Shown piece after piece: positions 53,367-61,640 of a stretch of DNA of 64,000 nt; position 1 is the stretch's first letter, and every line of letters begins with the position of its first letter. The DNA is from JAJEAD01 sp965221555. Lineage in GTDB: Bacteria; Pseudomonadota; Gammaproteobacteria; HK1. Under the pieces are notes generated by a model. The model had not been told where the DNA came from, made no database searches, and saw only the letters and a program-made list of their open reading frames with translations. The stretch lies in NCBI GenBank assembly GCA_965221555.1, contig OZ244895.1, positions 744,001 through 808,000 on the forward strand, given 5' to 3'. A program made the translations under genes and the position numbers.

Positions 53367-55307
53367 GTGTCGGCCAAGATCGTCTGGCTCTTCGCCCTCA
53401 TGGTGCTCTACTGGGGCTATTGCCTCTTCTGGGGCGGGCGCTGCGGGGCGGGGGCGAAGACCGTCGGCGCCTTCTTCCTTGCGGATCGGCAGCTCGGTCC
53501 CTGGCTCTTCGTGGCCGCCGCAACCGCGACCTCCTTCGGGGGATGGGTGTTCATCGGCTATCCGGGGCTCGTGTACCGCGACGGGTTCTCCGCGGCCACC
53601 ATCGCCCTGGTCGCGGTGGTGATCCCGCTGACCGGGGTACTGCTGCTCAAGCGCCAATGGATGCTCAGCCGGAGATTCGGCTACATCACGCCGGCGGAGA
53701 TGCTGGCGGACTACTTCCGTGGCGACTCCATTCGCTTCCTCGTCCTCGCGGTGGCGCTGGTTTTCGCCATTCCCTTTCTCGCCTTGCAGCTCGGCGCATC
53801 GGGCTTTCTCATCAGTGTCGTCACCGACGGTGCGGTCTCCCGAGACATGGCGATGTGGGGACTGGCGCTGGTGCTGCTGGCCTACGTCACGGCGGGAGGA
53901 CTGCGCGCCGTGGCCTTCGTCGCCAGTGCGCAATGCATCCTGCTCGTGGCGGGAATGACCATCGTCGGGCTGATCGCGCTCGACCTTGCCGGTAGTTTCG
54001 GCATGTTGAACGAAGGTCTTGCACGGCTCGCGGGAAGCGGCATTGGCGACCGGGGCACCACGCATGGCTTCGGCGGCGGCGACCACGATGCCTGGTTTGC
54101 CATTTCCGGCGTCGTCCAGTGGACCGCCGGCCTCGGACGCGAAGCGCCGTTCGGGACAACGTGGACCGGCGTGATGTGCCTCACCTACATGTTCGCGGTC
54201 CTGGGCCTTCAGGCCACACCGGCCTTCTCGACCTGGGCCTTCGCGAGCGCGAGCCCGCGACCATTCGCCCCCCAACAGGTCTGGGTGTCGGCGGCCCTGA
54301 TCGGGCTAATCCTCGTGATCTTTCCCACCATCGCGGGCATCGGTGGGCGCCTGCTCGGCGCCGACCCCACCATCAACGATTCCGGTCTGGCGCTGGCCAC
54401 CATCCTGCCCGCTCTGGCGTCGGACCAGCAGGGGATGCTCGTGCCGAGCTACATCAACGCGCTCGGCGACACCGCGCCCTGGTTGGCCGGCCTTCTCGCG
54501 CTCTGCGGGGTGGCGGCCATGCAGTCGACGGGGGCCGCCCACATGGCGGCGGTGGGCACGATCCTGAGCCGCGACATCTTTCTGCGCTATCTCAAGCCCG
54601 GGGCGGGCGATGCGGGACAACTGCGCTTCGGCCGCCTCTCCATTGCGATATGCACCCTCCTTGCTCTCCTCCTGGCGAGTTTCGCCCCTGAAAGCACGCT
54701 TCTCCTGGGAGCGCTCGCCCTCGCGCTCGCGTTCCAGCTCTGGCCTTCCCTCCTTGCCGCGACCTGGTTTCCCTGGATAACGCGGCAAGGCGCGGTGTGC
54801 GGGTTGGCCGCGGGCATGATTGCGGTCCTGGCGACCGAGGGCATCGGCCGGACCCTGACCGGCGACACCCTGCCGTGGGGACGCTGGCCGTGGACCATCC
54901 ACTCCGCGGGCTGGGGCATGGCTGCGAACCTGCTCGTTTGCATCATCGGCTCCGCCATGACCCAGGACGATCGCGAGCTTCGCCATCGGATGCGCTACCA
55001 CGAGTTCCTGCGCGCACACGCCACCCCTGCGCCCGGGAGACCGCGCCTGCGGACTTTCGCCGTCGTCGTCGTTCTCGTGTGGATGTTCTTCGCGATCGGC
55101 CCCGGCGCGGTGCTCGGGAACTACATCTTCGGCGCTCCGAACGAGGGTCTCACGGGCTGGGACTTCGGCACCCCCTCGCTCTGGGTCTGGCAGATCCTGT
55201 GGTGGGCGCTCGGCGTGGTCATGCTGTGGCTGCTCGCCTACAAGCTGGATTTCTCCACCGCGCCGGGGCAGCCGCTGCCAGGGCCCGAGAGCGAGCCCCG
55301 CGTCTGA
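53367..55307 (+). CDS. Sodium:solute symporter family protein
   Basis: A 646-aa inner-membrane sodium-coupled importer with about 13-15 hydrophobic segments. The N-terminus VSAKIVWLFALMVLYWGYCL is followed by FLADRQLGPWLFVAAATATS, a typical SSS pattern with the Na+-site region, and later ALCGVAAMQSTGAAHMAAVG as the TM8-like sodium site. A long extra region near 225-255 (GDRGTTHGFGGGDHDAW) lies in a loop. The start is GTG at 53367; the ribosome site is weak. It lies 143 nt after the CapA-like gene on the same strand and may import the substrate of this gene set. The solute is unknown. Confidence 0.88.
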   Translation: MSAKIVWLFALMVLYWGYCLFWGGRCGAGAKTVGAFFLADRQLGPWLFVAAATATSFGGWVFIGYPGLVYRDGFSAATIALVAVVIPLTGVLLLKRQWMLSRRFGYITPAEMLADYFRGDSIRFLVLAVALVFAIPFLALQLGASGFLISVVTDGAVSRDMAMWGLALVLLAYVTAGGLRAVAFVASAQCILLVAGMTIVGLIALDLAGSFGMLNEGLARLAGSGIGDRGTTHGFGGGDHDAWFAISGVVQWTAGLGREAPFGTTWTGVMCLTYMFAVLGLQATPAFSTWAFASASPRPFAPQQVWVSAALIGLILVIFPTIAGIGGRLLGADPTINDSGLALATILPALASDQQGMLVPSYINALGDTAPWLAGLLALCGVAAMQSTGAAHMAAVGTILSRDIFLRYLKPGAGDAGQLRFGRLSIAICTLLALLLASFAPESTLLLGALALALAFQLWPSLLAATWFPWITRQGAVCGLAAGMIAVLATEGIGRTLTGDTLPWGRWPWTIHSAGWGMAANLLVCIIGSAMTQDDRELRHRMRYHEFLRAHATPAPGRPRLRTFAVVVVLVWMFFAIGPGAVLGNYIFGAPNEGLTGWDFGTPSLWVWQILWWALGVVMLWLLAYKLDFSTAPGQPLPGPESEPRV

Positions 55308-55328
55308 GACCCGGGATCCAACCCGGAT

Positions 55329-55552
55329 ACTTCACCGATTTCCTATTGCGGACGCCAACATGCTCGCTGTCTCGGGCCTCCCTCCCTCAAGCCGCAACGA
55401 CTTCTTGTCGGCTACCTGCTGCGCTGCGCAGTCCTTGGCGAAACTTGCAGGCCGGGCAAGCCATCCCTGGCTTGCCCGCTCGCCGGGGCGAAGCGCCACC
55501 GGCGCTTCGCCTGTTTCCGGCTCGCCCTTCAGCGTCTTTCAGCCGGTGCGTT
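55329..55552. repeat. TIR-flanked repeat, family A, long form truncated at its right end
   Basis: Left end ACTTCACCGATTTCC, then GCGGACGCCAACATGCTCGC and CTCCCTCAAGCCGCAACGAC as in the copy at 32591. The middle holds the two REP-like hairpins GGGCAAGCC/GGCTTGCCC and GGCGAAGCGCC/GGCGCTTCGCC shared with 35429-35708. It runs through TTCAGCGTCTTTCAGCCGGTGCG and stops there; the right inverted end is missing, and the last about 14 bp overlap the 3' end of the hydrolase gene. Confidence 0.72.
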
Positions 55553-56390
55553 CCTTGATGATGCGCAGCGCTTCTCGGAGGTAGACCCGAAAGACCTCGT
55601 GGTTCTCGCTCATCGGGAAGTGCCCGATGTCCTCCATTTCGATGTAGACGCCGCCGCGGATCTGCCGGGCGGTGTTCTCGGTCGCCTCGGGGGGCGTGAG
55701 GTAGTCGTAGGTCCCGGTCATCATCACCACCGGACAGCGGCGCCCGTCGATGTTTTGCAGCTCGTCGCGAAGATCGTGGTCGACGGAGTAGAAGTAGAGG
55801 TCGCCCCGGAAGGCTTCCGATCCCTGGGAGTAGTAGTGCCAGGTGAGCCAGCGGTCCATGTCCGGCGACTGCGGCGCCATGAGGTCCCACACCCCGCTCG
55901 CGCAGACCTGCGCGGCGTTGGCGTGGGGGTGGCGCCACCAGTCGAGAAAGAACCCGGGAGCGTAGTCCGCGGCCTCGACCGGGATCACCGCCTTGAAGCG
56001 GTCGGGCCGCCGCAGTGCGAGCTGCAGGGCGACATTGCCGCCGAATGAGGATCCCATGAATATCGGGTCTTTGAGCTCGAGCGCGTCGCAGAGCTTGACG
56101 ATGAAGTTGACGTAGTGCTCGGCGGTAAGCCGGTACTCTTCCTTCCACCACTCGGTGTTGTGCGGCGGATCGGACTTGCCGTGACGGGGCAGGTCATAGG
56201 CGATGATGTTGTATTGACTCGTGAATTCCTCGTCTTCGAGCAGGCCGCGCCACTGGTGGTTGTGGGCGCCCGCGGTGTGCTGGCAGATCAGGGGCTGGCC
56301 GCTGCCGTTGTGCAGGTAGAAGACCTTGTACTCCTTGCCGTCCACCTCGATCGTGACGTAGCGGCCGGTAACGGGGGAATGGCGAACCAT
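55539..56390 (-). CDS. Alpha/beta-fold hydrolase
   Basis: A 283-aa serine hydrolase. Motifs are LICQHTAGAHNHQWRGLL, YDLPRHGKSDPP, the nucleophile elbow FMGSSFGGNVALQL, the acid in MTGTYDYLTPPE and the His in MEDIGHFPMSEN. Its last codons (RTG and stop) lie within repeat-element sequence, so the original C-terminus may have been altered by an insertion. It is the last gene of the minus-strand cluster containing the rhodopsin and flotillin genes, 221 nt after the SCP2-like gene. It could act on a lipid, ester or lactone; this is not determined. Confidence 0.86.
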   Translation of the reverse strand: MVRHSPVTGRYVTIEVDGKEYKVFYLHNGSGQPLICQHTAGAHNHQWRGLLEDEEFTSQYNIIAYDLPRHGKSDPPHNTEWWKEEYRLTAEHYVNFIVKLCDALELKDPIFMGSSFGGNVALQLALRRPDRFKAVIPVEAADYAPGFFLDWWRHPHANAAQVCASGVWDLMAPQSPDMDRWLTWHYYSQGSEAFRGDLYFYSVDHDLRDELQNIDGRRCPVVMMTGTYDYLTPPEATENTARQIRGGVYIEMEDIGHFPMSENHEVFRVYLREALRIIKERTG

Positions 56391-56611
56391 GATGTGACTC
56401 CGGGGGCGTGCGCTTCTCGTGATTTCTCAGCTTTCGGGGTGGCTTCGCAGGACGCTTGACACGTGCGGACTTCGTTCCGACCGCTCCGGTAGGGGGACGT
56501 ATCGGCACTCATGGCCGAAGCTGTGCCGTCGGGGGAGGGGGGCGATCCAGTGAGCGTGTTCGCGTGGCGCCGGCCAGAAGAGGTCGTGGATGACTACTTC
56601 CGATGTTGCGG

Positions 56612-57001
56612 CTAGACCGGAACTCCGCACTTTCGCAGCAGTTCGAACTGGACGGTGAAGTTCCTCAGGTTCTGCATCAATACCAGCAGGTTCCCTTCGA
56701 GCTTCAGATCCTCGCAGAAGCTCGCCGCCCAGATACCGTGAAACATCGGCTTGGGGACCGGCTTGGCGAACTCGCGCCAGGTCTGCGGGCTCGCGCGCAA
56801 TGCGAAGTCGTAAGGGTCGAGGGGCTGCGGATCGGTATTGATGTGCTTCACCTTGCCGTCGTGCATCTCGACGATGACCTTCCGGTCCCGCATGTCGTAC
56901 ATGAAGCGGCAGGTGTAGTACTTGCCCATGCACTGGATGGTTTCGTCGTTGTCGGTCAAGCTCTTGAACTTGCTCGCCCAGGTCTTCACGTCTACGGCCA
57001 T
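56612..57001 (-). CDS. Small SCP2-like (sterol-carrier-type) protein
   Basis: A 129-aa soluble protein. The order of a beta-hairpin with DRKVIVEMHDGKVKHI, then PYDFALRASPQTWREF, then a helix and LKLEGNLLVLMQNLRNF follows the layout of SCP2 domains, which bind lipids or hydrophobic acyl groups in a pocket. The match is by pattern and is moderate. ATG 57001 begins MAVDVKTWASKF. It is 89 nt downstream of the flotillin gene on the same strand, so a role in membrane lipids or microdomains is tempting but is inference. Confidence 0.6.
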   Translation of the reverse strand: MAVDVKTWASKFKSLTDNDETIQCMGKYYTCRFMYDMRDRKVIVEMHDGKVKHINTDPQPLDPYDFALRASPQTWREFAKPVPKPMFHGIWAASFCEDLKLEGNLLVLMQNLRNFTVQFELLRKCGVPV

Positions 57002-57090
57002 GTCCCCATCCTCTCGAGGGTGTGCGGATTGAATGATTCCACGCGGAGCGCGCGTTTCGATTCGGGGACGCCGGCCCCGCTCTCATGTGG

Positions 57091-59139
57091 TCACTTGGCG
57101 TCATTGCTCGCGGATGTTCCCGGCGCGGAGCCGCCGCCCGATTCGTCGCGCAGCAGGTTGCCGAGCCGGGTGATCTCGTTGGGTGACATCCCGATCTCGC
57201 GAAGCAGGTTGTCGACGAAGGGCGCCTGCGCCCGGTAGCGAAGCGCCGAGCTCACGATCTGGTCCGCGAGGCTGCCGCCGCGGCCACCCGGCGCTGCGCC
57301 TCCCGGTGCGCCGTCTCCGCCGAGGCTTCCTCCAGAGTCGTCGCCGCCTCTTTCCGCCGCCGGAAGCGTACCGCTCATGCCGGGCAGGCCTTCCACCTGC
57401 AGGATCTTGATCCCGTCTATGCGTTCCATCGGCTTGACCGCCTCGCGGATGATGCCTTCGAGGTGTTCGACGAGCTTCATGCGCAGCGCACTGCGGCGGC
57501 TCGCGTCGTTGCGCAGGTTCTCGGCCTCGTTGAGTGCCCGCTTGCCCTCGGCGTCGACTTCGTAGCGCAGCTTCGCCGCGAGGCTCTCGAATCGGTCCGC
57601 TTCCGCGCGCTCTTCGGCCACCGCCTTCTCGGCTTCCGCGACGGTGGTCATGATCAGGGATTCGCGCTCGGCCTTGAGTCCGGCGAGGATCATCTCGATC
57701 CGCTTCCTGCGCTCCGCGACCTCGGTCTCTCGAACCGAGGCGACTTTCTCCGCCGCCTCGGCCTCCCGGGCGCGCGCCTCCTCCACCGTGACGAGGGTCA
57801 TCAGCTCCTCTCGGGTCTTCTCGGCGATCGCGATGCTGCGCTCCTTCTCCTCGATGGCCAGGAGGCGGCGGCGCTGGATGTCCAGGCGCTCGGTCTCTTC
57901 CGCCTGGCGGATGCGCTCGAGCTCCAGCGCCTTGTCCTGGGCGATCCGGGTTTTCTCGACCTCTTCCCGGGCGCGGATCTCCGCCTCCTCCGCCTCGCGC
58001 TCACGCTCGGCGCGCTCCCGCGCCGTTTCCGCCTGCTGCGCGGCCTGGTGGACCGCGATCTCGCGCTTCTGCTCGTTGCGCAGGAACTCGGTCTCTTTCT
58101 GGATGTCCAGGTAGCGCTTCTCCGCCTCCAGATCCTGTTCCCAGATCCGGATGGCGACTTCCTTCTCCACTTCGTTGCGATGCTTGCGCCGCTCTTCGAT
58201 CTCTTCGGTGAGGCGGGCCTCGCGCAGCGCCTCCTCCGCCTCGACCGCCTTCTCCTTGAAGATGCGCGCCTTTTCGATCTCTTCCTCCGCGCGCAGCTCG
58301 GCCTGTCTCGCCTCCTGGTCGCGGGTCGCCCGATCCTTGGTGATCTCGGCGCGCTGCTCCGCACGGCGTACCGAGACCTGCTGTTCCTGTTCCAGCCGGG
58401 CGTAGTGGCTGTCGCGATCTATCTCCAGGGAGAGCTTCTCGGCCTCCAGATTCTTGTTGCGGATCTGGATGAGCGTATCCTGCTCGATGTCGTTGCGGCG
58501 TTTCTTTCGTGATTCGATCTGCTCGGTCAGCCGCGTCAAGCCCTCCGCATCGAAGGCGTTGGAGGGATTGAAGACGCCGATGTCGGCCTGGTCGAGGCCG
58601 GTCAGGGAGACCGCTTCCATCTCGAGGCCGTTGCTGGTCAGGACGTTCTCGACCAGGCGCTTGACCTCTTCCACGTAGCGCCCCCGCTCCTCCTGCATTT
58701 CGTCCATGGTCATGCGGGCGGCAACGCTGCTCAAGGCATCGACGAAGCGACCCTGTACGAGCTCTTTCAGGGCCTCGGCATCCATGGTCCGCCCGCCGAG
58801 CGACTGAGCCGCGGCCGCCACCGAGTCCCGTTCCGGGCGGACCCGCAGGAAGAAATCGGCGACGACCTCCACCCGCATGCGATCCTTGGTGATGAGGGCC
58901 GCGGAGCCGGCGCGCCGCACCTCCAGGCGCAGGGTCTTCATCCCGACCAGGGTGACGTTGTGAATGATGGGAAGGACCAGCGCGCCGCCGTTCAGGATGA
59001 CTCTCTCGCCCCCGAAGCCGGTGCGCACGAAGGAGACTTCCTTGGACGACCTCTGGTAGAGCCAGTAGAGCAGATAGACGATAACCGCAATGAATATGCC
59101 TGCGAGCAGGATTGCAGTAATGATGTCCACTCCGGTCAC
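57091..59139 (-). CDS. Flotillin/SPFH-domain protein (YqiK/FloT-like), rhodopsin-associated
   Basis: Flotillins form oligomers on ordered membrane microdomains. A single N-terminal membrane helix (about residues 8-28, ITAILLAGIFIAVIVYLLYW) is followed by the SPFH domain (about 35-200: RTGFGGERVILNGGALVLPI) and a very long charged coiled coil (about 200-560). The coiled coil has an internal duplication: LTEQIESRKKRRNDIEQ from about 204 and LTEEIEERRKHRNEVEK from about 310, a 106-residue period. A Gly-rich linker leads to a C-terminal flotillin-like end. It has 682 aa. Start is GTG at 59139, with GGAAGAGGAG upstream. The rhodopsin stop is 52 nt upstream. Scaffold role is from family; the specific partner is inferred. 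Confidence 0.9.
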   Translation of the reverse strand: MTGVDIITAILLAGIFIAVIVYLLYWLYQRSSKEVSFVRTGFGGERVILNGGALVLPIIHNVTLVGMKTLRLEVRRAGSAALITKDRMRVEVVADFFLRVRPERDSVAAAAQSLGGRTMDAEALKELVQGRFVDALSSVAARMTMDEMQEERGRYVEEVKRLVENVLTSNGLEMEAVSLTGLDQADIGVFNPSNAFDAEGLTRLTEQIESRKKRRNDIEQDTLIQIRNKNLEAEKLSLEIDRDSHYARLEQEQQVSVRRAEQRAEITKDRATRDQEARQAELRAEEEIEKARIFKEKAVEAEEALREARLTEEIEERRKHRNEVEKEVAIRIWEQDLEAEKRYLDIQKETEFLRNEQKREIAVHQAAQQAETARERAEREREAEEAEIRAREEVEKTRIAQDKALELERIRQAEETERLDIQRRRLLAIEEKERSIAIAEKTREELMTLVTVEEARAREAEAAEKVASVRETEVAERRKRIEMILAGLKAERESLIMTTVAEAEKAVAEERAEADRFESLAAKLRYEVDAEGKRALNEAENLRNDASRRSALRMKLVEHLEGIIREAVKPMERIDGIKILQVEGLPGMSGTLPAAERGGDDSGGSLGGDGAPGGAAPGGRGGSLADQIVSSALRYRAQAPFVDNLLREIGMSPNEITRLGNLLRDESGGGSAPGTSASNDAK

Positions 59140-59191
59140 GGCGCGTTCTCCTCTTCCCGCTTCGACGGACCGCCGCGCTCGCGGCGCGCGA

Positions 59192-59884
59192 TCATCGCGT
59201 CGAGTCCCTCACCGCCGCCCTGTGGATGATCAGGCCGAAGGTGATCTTGTTCAGGAAGTCGGCAAGATTGTAGATCACGTTCAAGCTGGCGGGGTCCACG
59301 CCGCCGCCGAGATACTCCATGAAGTATCCGAGCGGATAGACCGCCCAGCCGATGGTGGCGATCAGGCGCAGCGCATTGAAGGCGGACTGCACCGCCGCGT
59401 TCTCGCTGCTTGCGTTTATCTTGCTGGCTTCGCCCAGGTAGATCTCGCCGAGGACGTAGAGCCCGCCCGCGACCGAGACGAGAAAGCCAAGCGTCGGACT
59501 CATGTAGTCCGCCGCCCCCAGGTAGGCCGCGGCGACCATCACCGTGGAGGCGGCGAGCAGGCGCCAGAACAGGGCCTGGGGCACCGCGGCGACGCTTCCG
59601 AGCAGCAGGCTGAAGAGCACGCACTGCATGGGGGCGGTGAGCTGCCAGTCGGCAAAGCGGAAAAGTGTCGACACCGACCCCGTCGATGCCCAGACCTCTC
59701 GAAGATGGAAATAGTGAATCGCCGAGATCAAGGTCACCGCGCCCATCACCGCGAGGCTGAGCTTGAAGCGGTCCGCCACCCGCCGCTGTTCGAAGAAGAA
59801 GAACGCGGTGGCGCCCGCCATCGCCAGCGACATCAACCAGAAAGTCGCGCTCACGATGTCGTTCGGATTGAGCATGTGGTCCAT
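59192..59884 (-). CDS. Flotillin-associated rhodopsin (divergent proteorhodopsin, DTL motif)
   Basis: Seven-helix microbial rhodopsin of 230 aa, clearly proteorhodopsin-related. Retinal-lysine K213 lies in NLADFLNKITFGLIIH, with counter-ion D209 four residues before. Helix C reads FRFADWQLTAPMQCVL: R76, primary acceptor D79, T83, and Leu90 where pumps carry the donor Glu. H57 (HYFH) keeps the His that pairs with the acceptor. The spectral-tuning position is Gln87, as in blue-absorbing forms. DTL is one of the motifs reported for rhodopsins encoded beside flotillin. Without a donor, fast proton pumping is unlikely; sensing or a structural role is possible. There is no N-terminal signal peptide. 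Start ATG 59884. No retinal-synthesis gene is in the window. Confidence 0.92.
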   Translation of the reverse strand: MDHMLNPNDIVSATFWLMSLAMAGATAFFFFEQRRVADRFKLSLAVMGAVTLISAIHYFHLREVWASTGSVSTLFRFADWQLTAPMQCVLFSLLLGSVAAVPQALFWRLLAASTVMVAAAYLGAADYMSPTLGFLVSVAGGLYVLGEIYLGEASKINASSENAAVQSAFNALRLIATIGWAVYPLGYFMEYLGGGVDPASLNVIYNLADFLNKITFGLIIHRAAVRDSTR

Positions 59885-59983
59885 CAGCCGATCCCCCGCC
59901 CCTTACGCCTCGCCGGCATGTCGCCGCCTTCTCCATTCCGGTTCAATCGCCGCCTCGGCGTCATGGTCTTCATCGTCGGCGGC

Positions 59984-61435
59984 TCAGATCTGCGATCGGA
60001 TATGGGGTGAGCGCGCGTACAGCGCCACCAGCGGAATGATCAGCAGACCGAAAATGAACTGCTGGCCCTCGTAGTCCAGGCCGAGCCCGACCAGGAAGGA
60101 AGTGAGCACCTGCAGCACGAGCACGCCGATTACAGTGTAGCCGTATCCCCCCCAGCCGCCGAGCAGAGAAGTGCCGCCGATCACCACCGCCGCGAGGGTG
60201 GTGAACAGGTAGGGGTCGCCCACACCGATGAAGCCGCTGCCGCTCCAGCCGAGCAGCAGCTCTCCGGTCAGGGCGGCAAAGAACCCGCTGATCGTGTAGA
60301 CCCCGACCCAATATCGACGTTCGGATACTCGCAGTCGCCGGGCGGCGGTACGGCTGCCGCCGAGAGCGTACAAGGCGCGGCCGTAGACGGTGTTGCGCAT
60401 GGCCACGACGAGCAGCACCGCGATCGCCGCCCAGATCAGGATGATGGGGGGAAAGTTCAGCCCGAAGGTGGTGCCGTTCATGGCCGCGATGTTGGTGAGC
60501 CATCCCGGTACCGCGCCGTGCACGTTGCCGGCGTAGCGGGTGCCGATCGATGTGACGATCTGCGTGCCTCCCGCCACCGCGAACCCGACGCCGAGGGAGA
60601 CGATCAGGGCTTGCCCCTGGAGGCGGAAGCTGAGGAATCCGGTAACGAGGCCGATGAGGGTGCCGAGTACGAGGATGCAGATAACCGCGATCCAGTTCGG
60701 CAGACCCTCGATGCCGAATAGGTACATGAGCCCGATGTTGGCCGACCCGATGATGAAGGGAATGGAGAGATCCAGGCCGCCGAGCAGTACAACCAGAGTC
60801 TGGCCCAGGCAGGCGAGCCCCAGAAATGCGGCGAAAACCAGCATCGACTTCATGTTGATGGTGGAAAAAAAGCCGTCTACGACGATGGAGCCGACGATGA
60901 AGAGTCCGATCAACGCGGTCATCCCGATGAAGGCGCTCTTGTTCTCCGCGACGTAGCGGTTGAAGGAGACCGCGAGGGCCAGCAGGGTGGCGAGAATCAG
61001 GGAGGCGATGACGTTGGCGACGGTGAAGAAGCCCTCGACCGCCGCCCCCACTCCAAGGTAGGCGAGCAGCAGGATCACGATCCCGACAATGGTCCGGCGG
61101 TGACGAATCAACAGGGTGCGGGCGTAGCTCGTCCCCGGCTCCGCCTCTTCCGCGAATGGCGCGGCGGGCTGGCCGGGGTCCCTCCCCGGGCCTTCGCGGC
61201 TGTTGCCGAGCGCGATGGCGTCGGGCTCGTAGACCCAGCGCACCGAGAAGTGATGCCAGCCCCAGAGCACGAGTGCAAAGGTGGCCGCGGTGTAGAAGAT
61301 GACGTGCTGAAGCGGCACGTCTTCGACGATTCCAAGGATCGTGCCGGCACCCGAGATGAGCGCCGCCACGGCAAGGCCTAGCCACTTGTAGAAGCGATGG
61401 GCGGCGCGCCTCATTCCCTGCCTCCCTTCACGCAT
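59984..61435 (-). CDS. RbsC-type ABC transporter permease with extra N-terminal membrane segments
   Basis: Inner-membrane permease (483 aa) of the ribose/nucleoside type. Core features are FFSTINMKSMLVFAAFLGLA, LGQTLVVLLGGLDLSIPFI and YLFTTLAAVVIGGTSLLGG, the coupling region of this family. Before the core there are two additional hydrophobic segments (about 18-75) and a soluble linker with AIALGNSREGPGRDPGQP that ordinary RbsC lacks. Start ATG 61435 (MREGRQGMRR); ATG 61414 is also possible. It lies 99 nt upstream of the rhodopsin gene on the same strand and 205 nt after the second permease, suggesting one transcription unit. Confidence 0.86.
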   Translation of the reverse strand: MREGRQGMRRAAHRFYKWLGLAVAALISGAGTILGIVEDVPLQHVIFYTAATFALVLWGWHHFSVRWVYEPDAIALGNSREGPGRDPGQPAAPFAEEAEPGTSYARTLLIRHRRTIVGIVILLLAYLGVGAAVEGFFTVANVIASLILATLLALAVSFNRYVAENKSAFIGMTALIGLFIVGSIVVDGFFSTINMKSMLVFAAFLGLACLGQTLVVLLGGLDLSIPFIIGSANIGLMYLFGIEGLPNWIAVICILVLGTLIGLVTGFLSFRLQGQALIVSLGVGFAVAGGTQIVTSIGTRYAGNVHGAVPGWLTNIAAMNGTTFGLNFPPIILIWAAIAVLLVVAMRNTVYGRALYALGGSRTAARRLRVSERRYWVGVYTISGFFAALTGELLLGWSGSGFIGVGDPYLFTTLAAVVIGGTSLLGGWGGYGYTVIGVLVLQVLTSFLVGLGLDYEGQQFIFGLLIIPLVALYARSPHIRSQI

Positions 61436-61640
61436 TCACCGAGCTTGCCGTAGCGCCTTGCCGCGCCCGGTCTCCCGCCCTGGTGGGAGTCACGGGGGCG
61501 GTGCCGCGCGAGATTCGGGTGGCGAGGCATTCCGCCCGCGGCCCGCTTCGTCATCCCCGGGCAGACGGGGGGCCACCGCCACGACTTACAAAGTGCTTCG
61601 CGCGACGGTGCGAGCCAGTATCCGGGGTGGGGAAGAATGC

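Noticed and set aside
59192..59884. Ordinary proton-pumping proteorhodopsin
   Set aside because: The proton-donor Glu position is Leu and the gene is beside a flotillin gene, which fits the flotillin-associated type better.
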